Shown one piece after another: positions 20,743 to 31,324 of a stretch of 64,000 nucleotides of DNA. The DNA lies in assembly GCA_964036045.1 (NCBI GenBank), contig OZ038402.1:7580971-7644970 (forward strand), written 5' to 3'. Below the pieces are notes generated by a model. It did no database searches, was not told the origin of the DNA, and saw only the letters and a program-made list of their open reading frames with translations. A program made the translations under genes and the position numbers. Positions within the stretch are counted from its first letter, which is position 1. Each line of letters begins with the position of its first letter. This DNA is from Eutreptiella sp. 'Long Island Sound 2002' (Eukaryota; Euglenozoa; Euglenophyceae; Eutreptiales; Eutreptiaceae).

Positions 20743-21175
20743 TCAATACACCTGTGTGTATGCAGGAGTGGGCAGCGGACCACTGTACGTTGGGTAGGCA
20801 ACAGGCGCATCATATGTGTAAACAGGTGGGGATCCCAAGGACCCACCCGCAAAGGAAAAGAAACCAAAAGCCGAGAAGACCGAAGCGGACTGTCTTTGAC
20901 AAACCACTCCGCTTGTAGATCTGAACATAGAGGAGCAGGACACCGAACACACATGGAACCATGATCAGCAGCCACAAGACGCAGTGTGTAACATCTCGGT
21001 AATCAATGTAACAGAACCCATCGTACTTGACATAAGAGGCCACCCCAATGAAACCCATATATTTGGAGAGCAGCCACACGGAGCAGGAATATAGGTTCAG
21101 GGGGGATCTGAAGCACGTACGCTGGGCCCAAGCTTGGGAAATAATGCGGCAAGTGTGAAGGCAAGAGCACCACAA
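20743..21175 (-). CDS. Possible membrane-protein fragment
   Basis: The frame starting at 21175 has three strongly hydrophobic stretches of ~20 residues (SVWLLSKYMGFIGVASYV; HCVLWLLIMVPCVFGVLLLY; FGLLGFWFLFLCGWVLG) separated by polar loops. An overlapping frame ending near 20743 gives a Pro/Tyr-rich tail (PPVYTYDAP...PAYTQVY), so one gene with a frameshift or an intron edge is possible. The spacing resembles small tetraspan proteins, but I cannot name a family. It lies between the left satellite and the first minisatellite block. It may be chance. Confidence 0.3.
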
Positions 21176-21220
21176 CTATATGTCTTGTTGGCATCTATGA
21201 TGTCAGCAGGTAGTGCGTCC

Positions 21221-21533
21221 ACTGTGCACAATGCGTGCGTGCAGCGTGCACAATGCGTGCGTGCAGCGTGTACAGTGCGTGCGTGCAGCGTGCACAGTGG
21301 GTGCGTGCAGCGTGCACAGTGCGTGCGTGCAGTGTGCACAGTGCGTGCGTGCAGTGTGCACAGTGCGTGCGTGCAGCGTGCACAGTGGGTGCGTGCGTGC
21401 AGTGTGCACAGTGGGTGCGTGCAGTGTGCACAGTGGGTGCGTGCGTGCAGCGTGCACGATGTGTGCGTGCAGCGTGCACAATGCGTGCGTGCAGTGTGCA
21501 CAGTGCGTGCGTGCAGTGTGCACAGTGCGTCCG
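21221..21533. repeat. 22-bp minisatellite, block 1
   Basis: Tandem 22-bp units built on the core GTGCGTGCAGYGTGCAC followed by ARTGC. Units with an extra GTGC occur. The unit is 1 modulo 3, so each frame reads a 66-bp/22-residue cycle, and no stop occurs in any of the six frames of the consensus. The long Cys/Val/His/Ala frames over it are therefore repeat artefacts. Confidence 0.93.
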
Positions 21534-22651
21534 GGTTTTATGCATGACATCACCAACCAACTACTGCTGAGCATGAACCTCATTATTGACCTGTTGACTA
21601 GGCAAGGTGAGCTACTGATTGAATGCAATGGCTCCTCCCTGGCTTGGTAGTAGGCCAATATCTAGGCTGGACGGGCCCACTGATGGCTACACGCACAATA
21701 GGAAAAGAATCATGGAGACACATATTGTCAAAATATTGGGAGTGGCATTGGCCAAAGATGTCCATGTCGATACCCATGTGCACAGGTAAACAACGCGAGT
21801 GGACCGTGATTGAGGAAGTGGGCCGAAGGCTCCCCTTCCCAAATATTGTCCTTTAAAGTCCACAACATGCTGACAGTGTCTGCAATTAGGGGCAGACAAA
21901 GTCTACAGACTACAGACCGCCCTGCCCGTGTGTCAAACCCCCTCGTGCCACCCCCCCCCCCTCGTGCTCCTCTCGTCTGTGCCCCCGCCTGCCAAACAAC
22001 CTGTCCCACAACCAAGCACAACACACACCATGCACCACCACAATCTTCCAACTCCATACAGCCTCACAATTGAAATGGGCAATGGGCCATGATGCCCACA
22101 GAACAGTTGCCTTTGGCCTGTGCAGATTTGAACTACTAAGCGACAACACACAATGCAAAGGTACTGGATAGCTCCATGATGTGCACGACACACCAATTAT
22201 TACCACCCTGTTACACGACACCAATTATTCTCGAGGGACCGTTCAGATAACACATGAATATGGTCATCACACGACCTCCCAACTCGTCCAATTGTCGGCT
22301 GGGAGGATGCAAACTCTAGGTTGTAACGCCATGCACATCTTTTGCAAAATTACTAGAATTCTGGAGTCATGTCATGAAGAGTGCTTGTAGCAAAGACGAT
22401 GAAAGTCAACACCCGGAATCATATCATCGTTTCAGTTTGGTGATTTGAGAATTCCGCATTGGTTTTTTGTAATTGTGTTGCCCACTTTGCTGGCGTCGGT
22501 GGATGAAAGTTGCAATGTCCTTTTTTCGCATCCAGTTTGGGGTGACACTGGAATGAATTGCCCATGCAACAAGCATCCTTCTTGTGTCATTTCAGACGGC
22601 AATCTTTAAGACCACAGGCTTGTCCTTCAACGCTAAAGACAAGACCCCAGG
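21534..22651. other. Noncoding DNA between minisatellite blocks 1 and 2
   Basis: No recognisable gene. There is a C-run at about 21950-21961 and no strong repeat. The overlapping short frames on both strands have no family features. Confidence 0.35.
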
Positions 22652-23886
22652 GTGCAGCGTGCACACGTGCAATGCGTGCGTGCAGCGTGCACAATGCCCG
22701 CGTGCAGCGTGCACAGTGCGTGCGTGCAGTGTGCACAGTGCGTGCGTGCAGTGTGCACAGTGCGTGCGTGCAGTGTGCACAGTGCGTGCGTGCAGTGTGC
22801 ACAATGCGTGCGTGCAGTGTGCACAATGCGTGCGTGCAGTGTGCACAATGCGTGCCTGCAGCGTGCACAGTGCGTGTGTGCAGCGTGCACAGTGCGTGCG
22901 TGCAGCGTGCACAATACGTGTAGCGTGCACAATGCGTGCGTGCAGCGTGCACAGTGGGTGCGTGCAGTGTGCACAGTGGGTGCGTGCAGCGTGTACAATG
23001 CGTGCGTGCAGTGTGCACAGTGCGTGCGTGCAGTGTGCACAGTGCGTGCGTGCAGTGTGCACAGTGCGTGCGTGCAGTGTGCACAGTGCGTGCGTGCAGT
23101 GTGCACAATGCGTGCGTGCAGTGTGCACAATGCGTGCCTGCAGCGTGCACAGTGCGTGTGTGCAGCGTGCACGATGCGTGCGTGCAGCGTGCAGAATGCG
23201 TGCGTGCAGCGTGCACAGTCGGTGCGTGCAGTGTGCACAGTGGGTGCGTGCAGCGTGCACAATGCGTGCGTGCAGTGTGTACAGTGCGTGCGTGCAGCGT
23301 GCACAGTGGGTGCGTGCGTGCAGCGTGCACGATGCTTGCGTGCAGCGTAAACAATGCCTGCGTGCGGCGTGCACAGTGGGTGCGTGCGTGCAGCGTGCAC
23401 AATGCGTGCGTGCAGTGTGCACAATGTGTGCGTACAGTGTGCACAATGCGTGCCTGCAGCCTGCACAGTGCGTGTGTGCAGCGTGCACAATGCGTGCGTG
23501 CAGTGTGCACAATGCATGCCTGCAGCGTGCACAGTGCGTGTCTGCAGCGTGCACAGTGCGTGCGTGCAGCGTGCACAATGCGTGCAGCGTGCAGAATGCG
23601 TGCGTGCAGCGTGCAGAGTGGGTGCGTGCAGTGTGCACAGTAGGTGCGTGCAGCGTGCACAATGCGTGCGTGCAGTGTGCACAGTGCGTGCGTGCAGCGT
23701 GCACAGTGGGTGCGTGCGTGCAGGGTGCACGATGCGTGCGTGCAGCGTGCACAATGCCTGCGTGCGGCGTGCACAGTGGCTGCGTGCGTGCAGCGTGCAC
23801 AATGCGTGCGTGCAGCATGCACAATGCGTGCGTGCAGCGTGCACCATGCGTGCGTGCAGCGTGCACAGTGCGTGCGTGCAGCGTTT
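22652..23886. repeat. 22-bp minisatellite, block 2
   Basis: About 55 units of the same 22-bp repeat as block 1, with Y = C or T mixtures and occasional 26-bp units. The LINE reading frame on the minus strand runs straight into it without a stop, adding more than 400 repeat-encoded residues to the apparent ORF. Two or more sub-blocks of several hundred bp look duplicated (compare the order of variants around 22720-22950 and 23020-23260). Confidence 0.93.
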
Positions 23887-26800
23887 GTGTCTGGCTGAGG
23901 GGGCCGTATGCCACCATTCTGACACCAAGGCCTGGAATGGTGCTGGCCATGCGTGAATAAATTCATGCTGGAGGTGAGCTGCCTTAGTGCACAGAGCTGT
24001 GACAGATATTGGGTCCATGGGGTGAGGGTGTGTGCAGGCTGGACAGGGGTGTTTTTCCATTCTGAAATGTGGGTTGTATCCCTTAGTGCAGAATATACCC
24101 GCAGACCATTTGAATGGCAAACTCCAGAACCAGGAAGTAGATTGAAACCAGTCATAGCTCTCGGGCAGCTTGATGTCTGTGTGCATGTGCTTGGGGAGGA
24201 CATGACTGTATGATTTTTGTGTAAGTTTACCAAGGACAGGCATGCCTTGCCATGTGATGCTTCCTTTTTGGGGTGGTGGAAGGATCAGTGAGGTTGGTAA
24301 AATTGCAAAACTCGCCCATTTGGCAAAAGCGTCCGCAATTTCATTTCCTTTGAATCCTGTGTGGGCCTTGATCCATCTTACCTCTACTCGCACACCCTGA
24401 GCAGAAAGCTGCACAATGGCTGACCTGAATGACTTGATCCAGTGTCCTGAAGGATGCTTGTGAAATAAATTGAAGTCTGGGTGTTTGGCAAGCCTGTAGC
24501 AATCTACCACATTCGCATTGTCGCAGAGGACAAATTGCAGTGGGTTAGGGTTCGGGTGTGTTTGCAGATGATGTAATTTCAAGTGTAAGGCCCAGAATTC
24601 TGAGCCCCCTGATGACTGTAGAGGTGAAACTGATGCAGTGACGTTGCAAGACGTTGCATTCAAACCTTCAAAAACAGCAAACGCTGACCCGAAGTGAGGA
24701 GAGGATGCAGAACCATCGAGATATGTCCAGGCAGCTGATGAGCTGAGAGGGTCCTGAAGTAGTTCCAGCGCCCCTGTGCAGTTCCAGCTCAGGAGATCTG
24801 ATGGTAGGAGGACGTGATGTGTTGCAGGCAGGTGAACTGTGGCTCCCAGGCTGGACATGTCTGAAATTGCTGTGCTGAATGGTGGTGCGGGTGCAGAGGT
24901 AGAGAGGGATTGGTTGGCATTGGGGGTAGGCGAGAGTTCTGAGAGGGAGAAGTGTGAGATGGGTTTTGGGTTGCTGTGGGGGTATGAGAAGGAGAAATTG
25001 TGTTTGTCTGCAATTTCTGCTGAGTAGCCTGAGAAGTCAACCTTCGCTTTTTCCCCCTGGATTTCTGAAACCGTGCCCAAGCATGGGCCCACCACTTGGA
25101 AATCGACATATATGTTGGCCCCTGGTGATAATGCAGACACGGGGCAGGGATTCCAGGGACCGAAACCATGGATCAGGAGGTTTAGTGCATAGCATGAATC
25201 AACCAAGGCTTCCTGAAGGAAATTAGTTTTGGGACTGAGTAGTGTGCTGCAAATCGTCTGTGTTGAACTCGCTGGTCCTTCACCGCTCAGAAAACGTGTA
25301 GCCTGATTGACATTCTGGACATGATATGCATACAGAAAGTGCTTCAGGCCGAGACCACCCCGTGGCCTTCGCTGGTATATTTCTTTTGGTGACGTCACTG
25401 ACGACAAGTGTCCCAGTTGGCACAGGCGACGCCAGATCAGGGATTGGATGGAGTGCAGCTGTGTGATATGTATGTTGTGTGCCAAGAGCCTGTATTGTAA
25501 TGTAGGTATTAACACAGTGTTGATCAGTGATATGTATTCGGAGTGTGTGAGGGGAAGTGACTGGAGGTTGTTGAAGTAGCTGTTTGTTTCATTGATGAGA
25601 AGTGTGTGTAGCAGTCTTGGTGAGTCTTCTGTGAATAGGTGTATGCCAAGATATTTGTAATGTGTGTGTGGTTTACCGTTTGTGTCTTTTGTTGACAGTG
25701 TTGTTGTTCGGTCTATGCGCAGTTCTATGTGTGGTATGTTATTCATGGCGTGTAGTTCTGTTTTGTCTGTGTTCATGTCTAGACCTAACTGTCTGGCTGT
25801 TGTGTGAAAAAATGTGTATGCTTTCTGGATTATGTGTGGGCTGTTTGATCGTATAAGTATGTCATCAATGTATGAATGGATGGTATCACTCTCTGTGAAG
25901 GCACAAACTTTCGGTAGGGTGTGTAATATGATATTTAGGTAGAGATTGAAGAGCAATGGGGAGAGAGGACAGCCCTGTCTCACTCCTCTGATTTGTTTGT
26001 GTTCCCCCATATGTTGGCCATTGATGAGTGGCCTCTCGTAGGGGTGTGTGTATAAGTGTTTCAACGTGTCTATTAAGTGTGTTGGTAAGTTGTAGTATTG
26101 TAGTGTGTAGATGAGTGCCTGTTGTGGTATGCTATTGAAGGCCTTGTTGAAGTCGATGTTTAGGTGATATGCTTGTTTGTTTTTGATTTGTAGTGCTTTT
26201 ATGTGATATATGTGGTCTGCCGTGCGATGTGCTGCCAGGCCTCCGTGTTGGCTGTGGTGCATGATTTTGTGCTTCTCCACGTGGTGTGATAGCTGTTCCC
26301 GTATATGTGTTGCTATTATTTTATATATGCTGTGGAGTAGTGATATTGGTCTGTAATTCCGTGGGTCTGTGACATCTTTTTTTTTGTACAGCAGGAAGAC
26401 GAGGGCTGTTGTCCAGTGTCTGGGCAGTGGCGAGTGCAGAAACAGGTTGCACACATTCCAGAGCCACTCCTGAATTTTCTGCGGACAGAGATGGAAAATG
26501 TACAGATTGGACTTGTCCAGTCCTGCTGCCTTAGTAGGCTTTGCTGAGGAAAGCAGCTGTGTGAAGAATTGCCAACTCATGGGCTGGGGAGCTGAATGTT
26601 TTGTTTCACTGGGGCATTGGGGTGAGTTGAGCAGAAGAGTATCAAGCAGTTGTTTTGGTGGGGAAAAGTGTGGGTCACCACCGAGGTGTAATAATGTGTG
26701 GGACATAATTTCAGAGCATTTCTGTGGGACTGATGTTGCTGGTTTGGATGATGTGGGGTCTTTCAGTGCCATTGTTCCTTTTGACTGTGGGTTCAGTGCT

Positions 26801-27339
26801 TCATTCAGTGTCCTTTTGATTTGTGAACCTCTGACTAGTGCTCTGTGTAGCTTGGTTGTGTTGTTTTTGGAAATTTGTTTTTCCCATTGGGAGTATGTGT
26901 CATGCAGCTGTGATATCTTGTGCAGGAAATTGGGATCATCTGGGGGGGGGAGTGAGTTGACGAGTTGTGCGAAGGTGTGTTCCAGTTTTGAGGGTTTGTG
27001 TGGAGAGGGGTTTGTGAAAGAGTAATATGCGGACGTGAGTTGGTGTATGAGTGTGTCAGTGTATTGTATGACTGTGTTTGGTGACATGTTAGGCAGGAGT
27101 GACAGGTGCTCTGCGCACCAAGTATTCAGTGGCTCCAATTTGTTTTTGAGTGCTTGTGCATCCTGTGAGGTCAGTTTTTTCAGTAGGTCTGGTTTTGGTG
27201 GGGTTTCTGAGTGTGTTGGTAGTTCCGGAGAACGCATGATGAGGTTGACTGGGTGGTGATCTGTAGTTTCGTTCCAGCATTCGATCTCAGAGCTCAAAAG
27301 TGGAAAAACAGAAAGTGTGAGGGGCAAACGGAATTTCAT
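23887..27339 (-). CDS. LINE ORF2-like protein: reverse transcriptase and RNase H
   Basis: About 1,150 codons without a break. The start (27339) already contains SSEIECWNETTDHHPV, which looks like the last strand of an APE endonuclease, so the endonuclease body is missing. RT follows with RPISLLHSIYKI, a DFNKAF strand, RQGCPLSPLLFNLY and catalytic YIDD. RNase H shows YLDGSA, E in SEFWAL, CDNANVVD and KAHTGFKGNEIAD. A Cys/His cluster (CPACTHPHP) lies near the C-terminus. No stop precedes the minisatellite, so the natural end is lost or lies in repeat. ORF2 proteins of this type nick the target and copy their RNA there. Confidence 0.85.
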
Positions 27340-29229
27340 CAGAACACTTCTTCCAATCCCACTGTATAATCATCTATTTTCCCGCATGGGCCTAACAAAA
27401 AAATCATTCAACAGCCAGTTAAGGGCAGCTTTGAAAGAAAGGAGAGACAAGACAACAAAGGCAGTCAAAGCAGCCAATGATTGGCTGATTGAAAACCCAT
27501 TATGCTTCCCACTCTCTCCAGCAGTCAGCCTGAATTTATGGAGTATGAAAGGTTCACCACTCTCTGTGAAGGCACAAACTTTCGGTAGGGTGTGTAATAT
27601 GATATTTAGGTAGAGATTGAAGAGCAATGGGGAGAGAGGACAGCCCTGTCTCACTCCTCTGATTTGTTTGTGTTCCCCCATATGTTGGCCATTGATGAGT
27701 GGCCTCTCGTAGGGGTGTGTGTATAAGTGTTTCAACGTGTCTATTAAGTGTGTTGGTAAGTTGTAGTATTGTAGTGTGTAGATGAGTGCCTGTTGTGGTA
27801 TGCTATTGAAGGCCTTGTTGAAGTCGATGTTTAGGTGATATGCTTGTTTGTTTTTGATTTGTAGTGCTTTTATGTGATATATGTGGTCTGCCGTGCGATG
27901 TGCTGCCAGGCCTCCGTGTTGGCTGTGGTGCATGATTTTGTGCTTCTCCACGTGGTGTGATAGCTGTTCCCGTATATGTGTTGCTATTATTTTATATATG
28001 CTGTGGAGTAGTGATATTGGTCTGTAATTCCGTGGGTCTGTGACATCTTTTTTTTTGTACAGCAGGAAGACGAGGGCTGTTGTCCAGTGTCTGGGCAGTG
28101 GCGAGTGCAGAAACAGGTTGCACACATTCCAGAGCCACTCCTGAATTTTCTGCGGACAGAGATGGAAAATGTACAGATTGGACTTGTCCAGTCCTGCTGC
28201 CTTAGTAGGCTTTGCTGAGGAAAGCAGCTGTGTGAAGAATTGCCAACTCATGGGCTGGGGAGCTGAATGTTTTGTTTCACTGGGGCATTGGGGTGAGTTG
28301 AGCAGAAGAGTATCAAGCAGTTGTTTTGGTGGGGAAAAGTGTGGGTCACCACCGAGGTGTAATAATGTGTGGGACATAATTTCAGAGCATTTCTGTGGGA
28401 CTGATGTTGCTGGTTTGGATGATGTGGGGTCTTTCAGTGCCATTGTTCCTTTTGACTGTGGGTTCAGTGCTTCATTCAGTGTCCTTTTGATTTGTGAACC
28501 TCTGACTAGTGCTCTGTGTAGCTTGGTTGTGTTGTTTTTGGAAATTTGTTTTTCCCATTGGGAGTATGTGTCATGCAGCTGTGATATCTTGTGCAGGAAA
28601 TTGGGATCATCTGGGGGGGGGAGTGAGTTGACGAGTTGTGCGAAGGTGTGTTCCAGTTTTGAGGGTTTGTGTGGAGAGGGGTTTGTGAAAGAGTAATATG
28701 CGGACGTGAGTTGGTGTATGAGTGTGTCAGTGTATTGTATGACTGTGTTTGGTGACATGTTAGGCAGGAGTGACAGGTGCTCTGCGCACCAAGTATTCAG
28801 TGGCTCCAATTTGTTTTTGAGTGCTTGTGCATCCTGTGAGGTCAGCTTTTTCAGTAGGTCTGGTTTTGGTGGGGTTTCTGAGTGTGTTGGTAGTTCCGGA
28901 GAACGCATGATGAGGTTGACTGGGTGGTGATCTGTAGTTTCGTTCCAGCATTCGATCTCAGAGCTCAAAAGTGGAAAAACAGAAAGTGTGAGGGGCAAAC
29001 GGAATTTCATCAGAACACTTCTTCCAATCCCACTGTATAATCATCTATTTTCCCGCATGGGCCTAACAAAAAAATCATTCAACAGCCAGTTAAGGGCAGC
29101 TTTGAAAGAAAGGAGAGACAAGACAACAAAGGCAGTCAAAGCAGCCAATGATTGGCTGATTGAAAACCCATTATGCTTCCCACTCTCTCCAGCAGTCAGC
29201 CTGAATTTATGGAGTATGAAAGGTTCACC
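25888..29229. repeat. 1,671-bp tandem direct duplication
   Basis: Copies are 25888-27558 and 27559-29229, nearly identical throughout; one difference is T versus C near 27175/28846. The unit runs from ACTCTCTGTG to GGTTCACC and covers the 5' two-fifths of the LINE frame plus ~220 bp upstream. The length is a multiple of three. The near identity means a recent event, or an assembly artefact. Confidence 0.93.
27559..29010 (-). pseudogene. Second copy of the LINE RT 5' part
   Basis: This repeats the LINE frame from its start to CAFTES, just before the catalytic YIDD. It then runs over the duplication junction into upstream sequence and stops near 27370. It lacks the YIDD, thumb and RNase H, so it cannot act alone. 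It is the upstream member of the tandem duplication in the sense of the LINE. Confidence 0.85.
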
Positions 29230-29494
29230 AATGGGCACATCCCTTTCTTCCGCCCCAAAGCGAAAACCACAGTACCATGAACCAGAACCCCTGCCCTCGA
29301 AGGTCACACATAAAGCAGCTACCAGGACACCAAAGAGGGGCAAAAGAACACCACACAGGCCACTAATTCAGCCTGCCATGCGCCCACAATCACTGCCACC
29401 ACCTCAACCATTCTTCTCTCCTTCCCTCTGGGATTTTTTTCAGCTCAGGCCACCACCAGAACCACCTCCAAGTGGGGTTACTGTATATACTTAA
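28988..29494 (+). CDS. Unrecognised + strand ORF, 168 codons
   Basis: Overlaps the start of the LINE copy on the other strand. The first part (ALKERRDKTTKAVKAANDW) looks helical and charged; the second is Lys/Arg/Pro-rich and ends PPPEPPPSGVTVYT. The composition is protein-like, but no family is recognised. A run of nine A at ~29575-29583, just before minisatellite block 3, could be a retro-transcribed poly(A) end of a + strand transcript. It may equally be 5' leader of the LINE read backwards. Confidence 0.28.
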   Translation: MRGKRNFIRTLLPIPLYNHLFSRMGLTKKSFNSQLRAALKERRDKTTKAVKAANDWLIENPLCFPLSPAVSLNLWSMKGSPMGTSLSSAPKRKPQYHEPEPLPSKVTHKAATRTPKRGKRTPHRPLIQPAMRPQSLPPPQPFFSPSLWDFFQLRPPPEPPPSGVTVYT

Positions 29495-29583
29495 ATGTAC
29501 ATACGGTAATGACGGTGTGACATGCACAATGGAACAATGATGACGACGTTATGGGTGGCGGCCAACGCCGTGGGAAAAAAAAA

Positions 29584-29985
29584 GTGCGTGCGTGCAGCGT
29601 GCACAGTGGGTGCGTGCGTGCAGGGTGCACGATGCGTGCGTGCAGCGTGCACAATGCGTGCGTGCAGTGTGCACCATGCGTGCGTGCAGCGTGCACAGTG
29701 CGTGCGTGCAGCATGCACAGTGCGTGCGTGCAGCGTGCACAGTGGGTGCGTGCGTGCAGCGTGCACGATGCGTGCGTGCAGCGTGCACAATGCCTGCCTG
29801 CGGCGTGCACAGTGGGTGCGTGCGTGCAGCGTGCACAATGCGTGCGTGCAGCGTGCACAATGCGTGCGTGCAGCGTGCACCATGCGTGCGTGCAGCGTGC
29901 ACAGTCCGTGCGTGCAGTGTTCACAGTGGGTGCGTGCAGTGTGCATAGTGGGTGCGTGCAGTGTGCACAGTGCGTGCGTGCAGGA
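29584..29985. repeat. 22-bp minisatellite, block 3
   Basis: Same unit and orientation as blocks 1 and 2. Blocks 2 and 3 directly bracket the LINE segment (23887-29583), as if the LINE had inserted into one array. Confidence 0.93.
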
Positions 29986-30021
29986 CGTGAATTGATGCAA
30001 CAAACTCAGGGACCAAGGATT

Positions 30022-30044
30022 GTCTCTCTCTCTCTCTCTGTCTG

Positions 30045-30094
<50 letters not shown>

Positions 30095-30096
30095 TT

Positions 30097-30130
<34 letters not shown>

Positions 30131-30142
30131 CCTCTCTTTCTC
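30022..30142. repeat. (CT)n microsatellite
   Basis: About 120 bp of almost pure CT dinucleotide with a few G or T interruptions. Confidence 0.95.
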
Positions 30143-30589
30143 CCCGTAATGTGCATGTGCTGTTGTGACTGTTTACATTTGCTGAATACGTTCAGTGGTG
30201 TTAGGCAGCACCCCCCCCAGTCTTCCCACCCCCGCAGCCCCATTCTTGATGTTACTGATTCCCATGAAACAGTCCCCTTGTAGCCAGGTCCCAAAAAAAT
30301 GCGGTACATACACATGTTGTATCTTGGACACGCGGCACCTTGAACACGAGGGGGAGGAAGGCCGCCAAGGCCTCTTGCACACGGTGCATACCATCAAGGG
30401 CCGAGGCGTGATACGTTGCTACCCCTTGTTTTCTCTTGATGCATTGCTCGCAAGCTCCAACATCTCATTGCTCAGGAACTCCAACACAGCAGCCACATGC
30501 ACAAGTGCTCCCTTGCCAACACTGGAAGAGTACCGCCAATTTGCGGGATAGACGACATTGCTTTGAGAAGGGAAGTGGAGCATCATGCA
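30143..30589. other. Short noncoding stretch inside X
   Basis: Two or three overlapping short + strand frames exist here but show no family features. A near-perfect 7-bp direct repeat, GCATCAT, occurs at about 30582-30600. Confidence 0.3.
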
Positions 30590-31315
30590 TCATGCATCAT
30601 GGATTGCAACCGCAGCAGAATCATCAACCACCACAACGGCAAGCCAAACCACCACTTGAATGGAGAGATGGGACAGGCAGGCAAAAAATGACCGACACAA
30701 CTGTGATATTTTCTCTGTGATATTTCGACTATGTGCATAGTGTGTACACGTAACTATTTGGCTGGGGACGTATGAAGACAGCATGTCACGGGATTTCGGG
30801 CTGAAGGTTGAGTTGGAGGTAACAAAGACCATAGCTTCAAGAAAAGGCCGGCGTGGTGTTACAGCTTCCAGCGTGAGGTCCATACGGATAGTTTCAGTAA
30901 GTCGGCGCAATACCTGTGCAATACACTCATTCACGGATGTGTGTTGCAGAAAACTCTGGAGAACCAAGACCAGGAAATTATCCCGATATCTAACAATGGG
31001 GGGTAGGGAAGAAGGGTTCAAGTCAATTTCTTTTTCAGCTACGACCACCGAAGCGTATTGGGCGGAGGTGGACCCACCAATAGCAGTTCCCACGGCTTGT
31101 GCGAAAATTGACGAGCACATCACAAAAGTGTCGTTGAACATGAGATCCCAGAAAACGAAATGCAAGACGTGGTGGAACGAAAATTTGTAGAAGCCAGGAC
31201 GGGTTTGGTCGCTAGCTATACAGTCCAGGCCCTTGACACCACCCTTGTGTACGAAAAACCTTACCCGATCCTCGCGGATACTGTGGGAGTTGTCTTGTTG
31301 GGTTCCACAAACCAT
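30590..31315 (-). CDS. Reverse-transcriptase-like fragment with RYRDN motif
   Basis: 242 codons without a break. The pattern HVLHFVFWDL..N..FV......FAQAVGTAIGGSTSAQYASV fits the RT fingers/palm stretch Q-x2-G-x-x-IGG-x-x-S. It is followed at the right distance by IVRYRDNFLV, where RT families have RYVDD or YxDD, and then by FLEAMV, which sits like the thumb-side FLD motif of Penelope-like and related RTs. The second catalytic Asp is Asn here, so it may be inactive. No GIY-YIG or other nuclease domain is seen. It lies directly beside the right satellite of X. Host cellular RT and element origin are both possible. Confidence 0.5.
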   Translation of the reverse strand: MVCGTQQDNSHSIREDRVRFFVHKGGVKGLDCIASDQTRPGFYKFSFHHVLHFVFWDLMFNDTFVMCSSIFAQAVGTAIGGSTSAQYASVVVAEKEIDLNPSSLPPIVRYRDNFLVLVLQSFLQHTSVNECIAQVLRRLTETIRMDLTLEAVTPRRPFLEAMVFVTSNSTFSPKSRDMLSSYVPSQIVTCTHYAHSRNITEKISQLCRSFFACLSHLSIQVVVWLAVVVVDDSAAVAIHDA

Positions 31316-31324
31316 TTAGGTTGG

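Noticed and set aside
21221-21533. CRISPR-like array of short repeats
   Set aside because: Units are contiguous with no unique spacers, the context is eukaryotic and no cas genes are present. It is a minisatellite.
22587-24233. Several very long Cys/His/Ala-rich ORFs on both strands over the minisatellite blocks, including Cys-rich patterns that look like zinc or metallothionein-like proteins
   Set aside because: The 22-bp unit has no stop in any frame, so long ORFs are automatic; the same peptide cycle appears in every frame of a strand.
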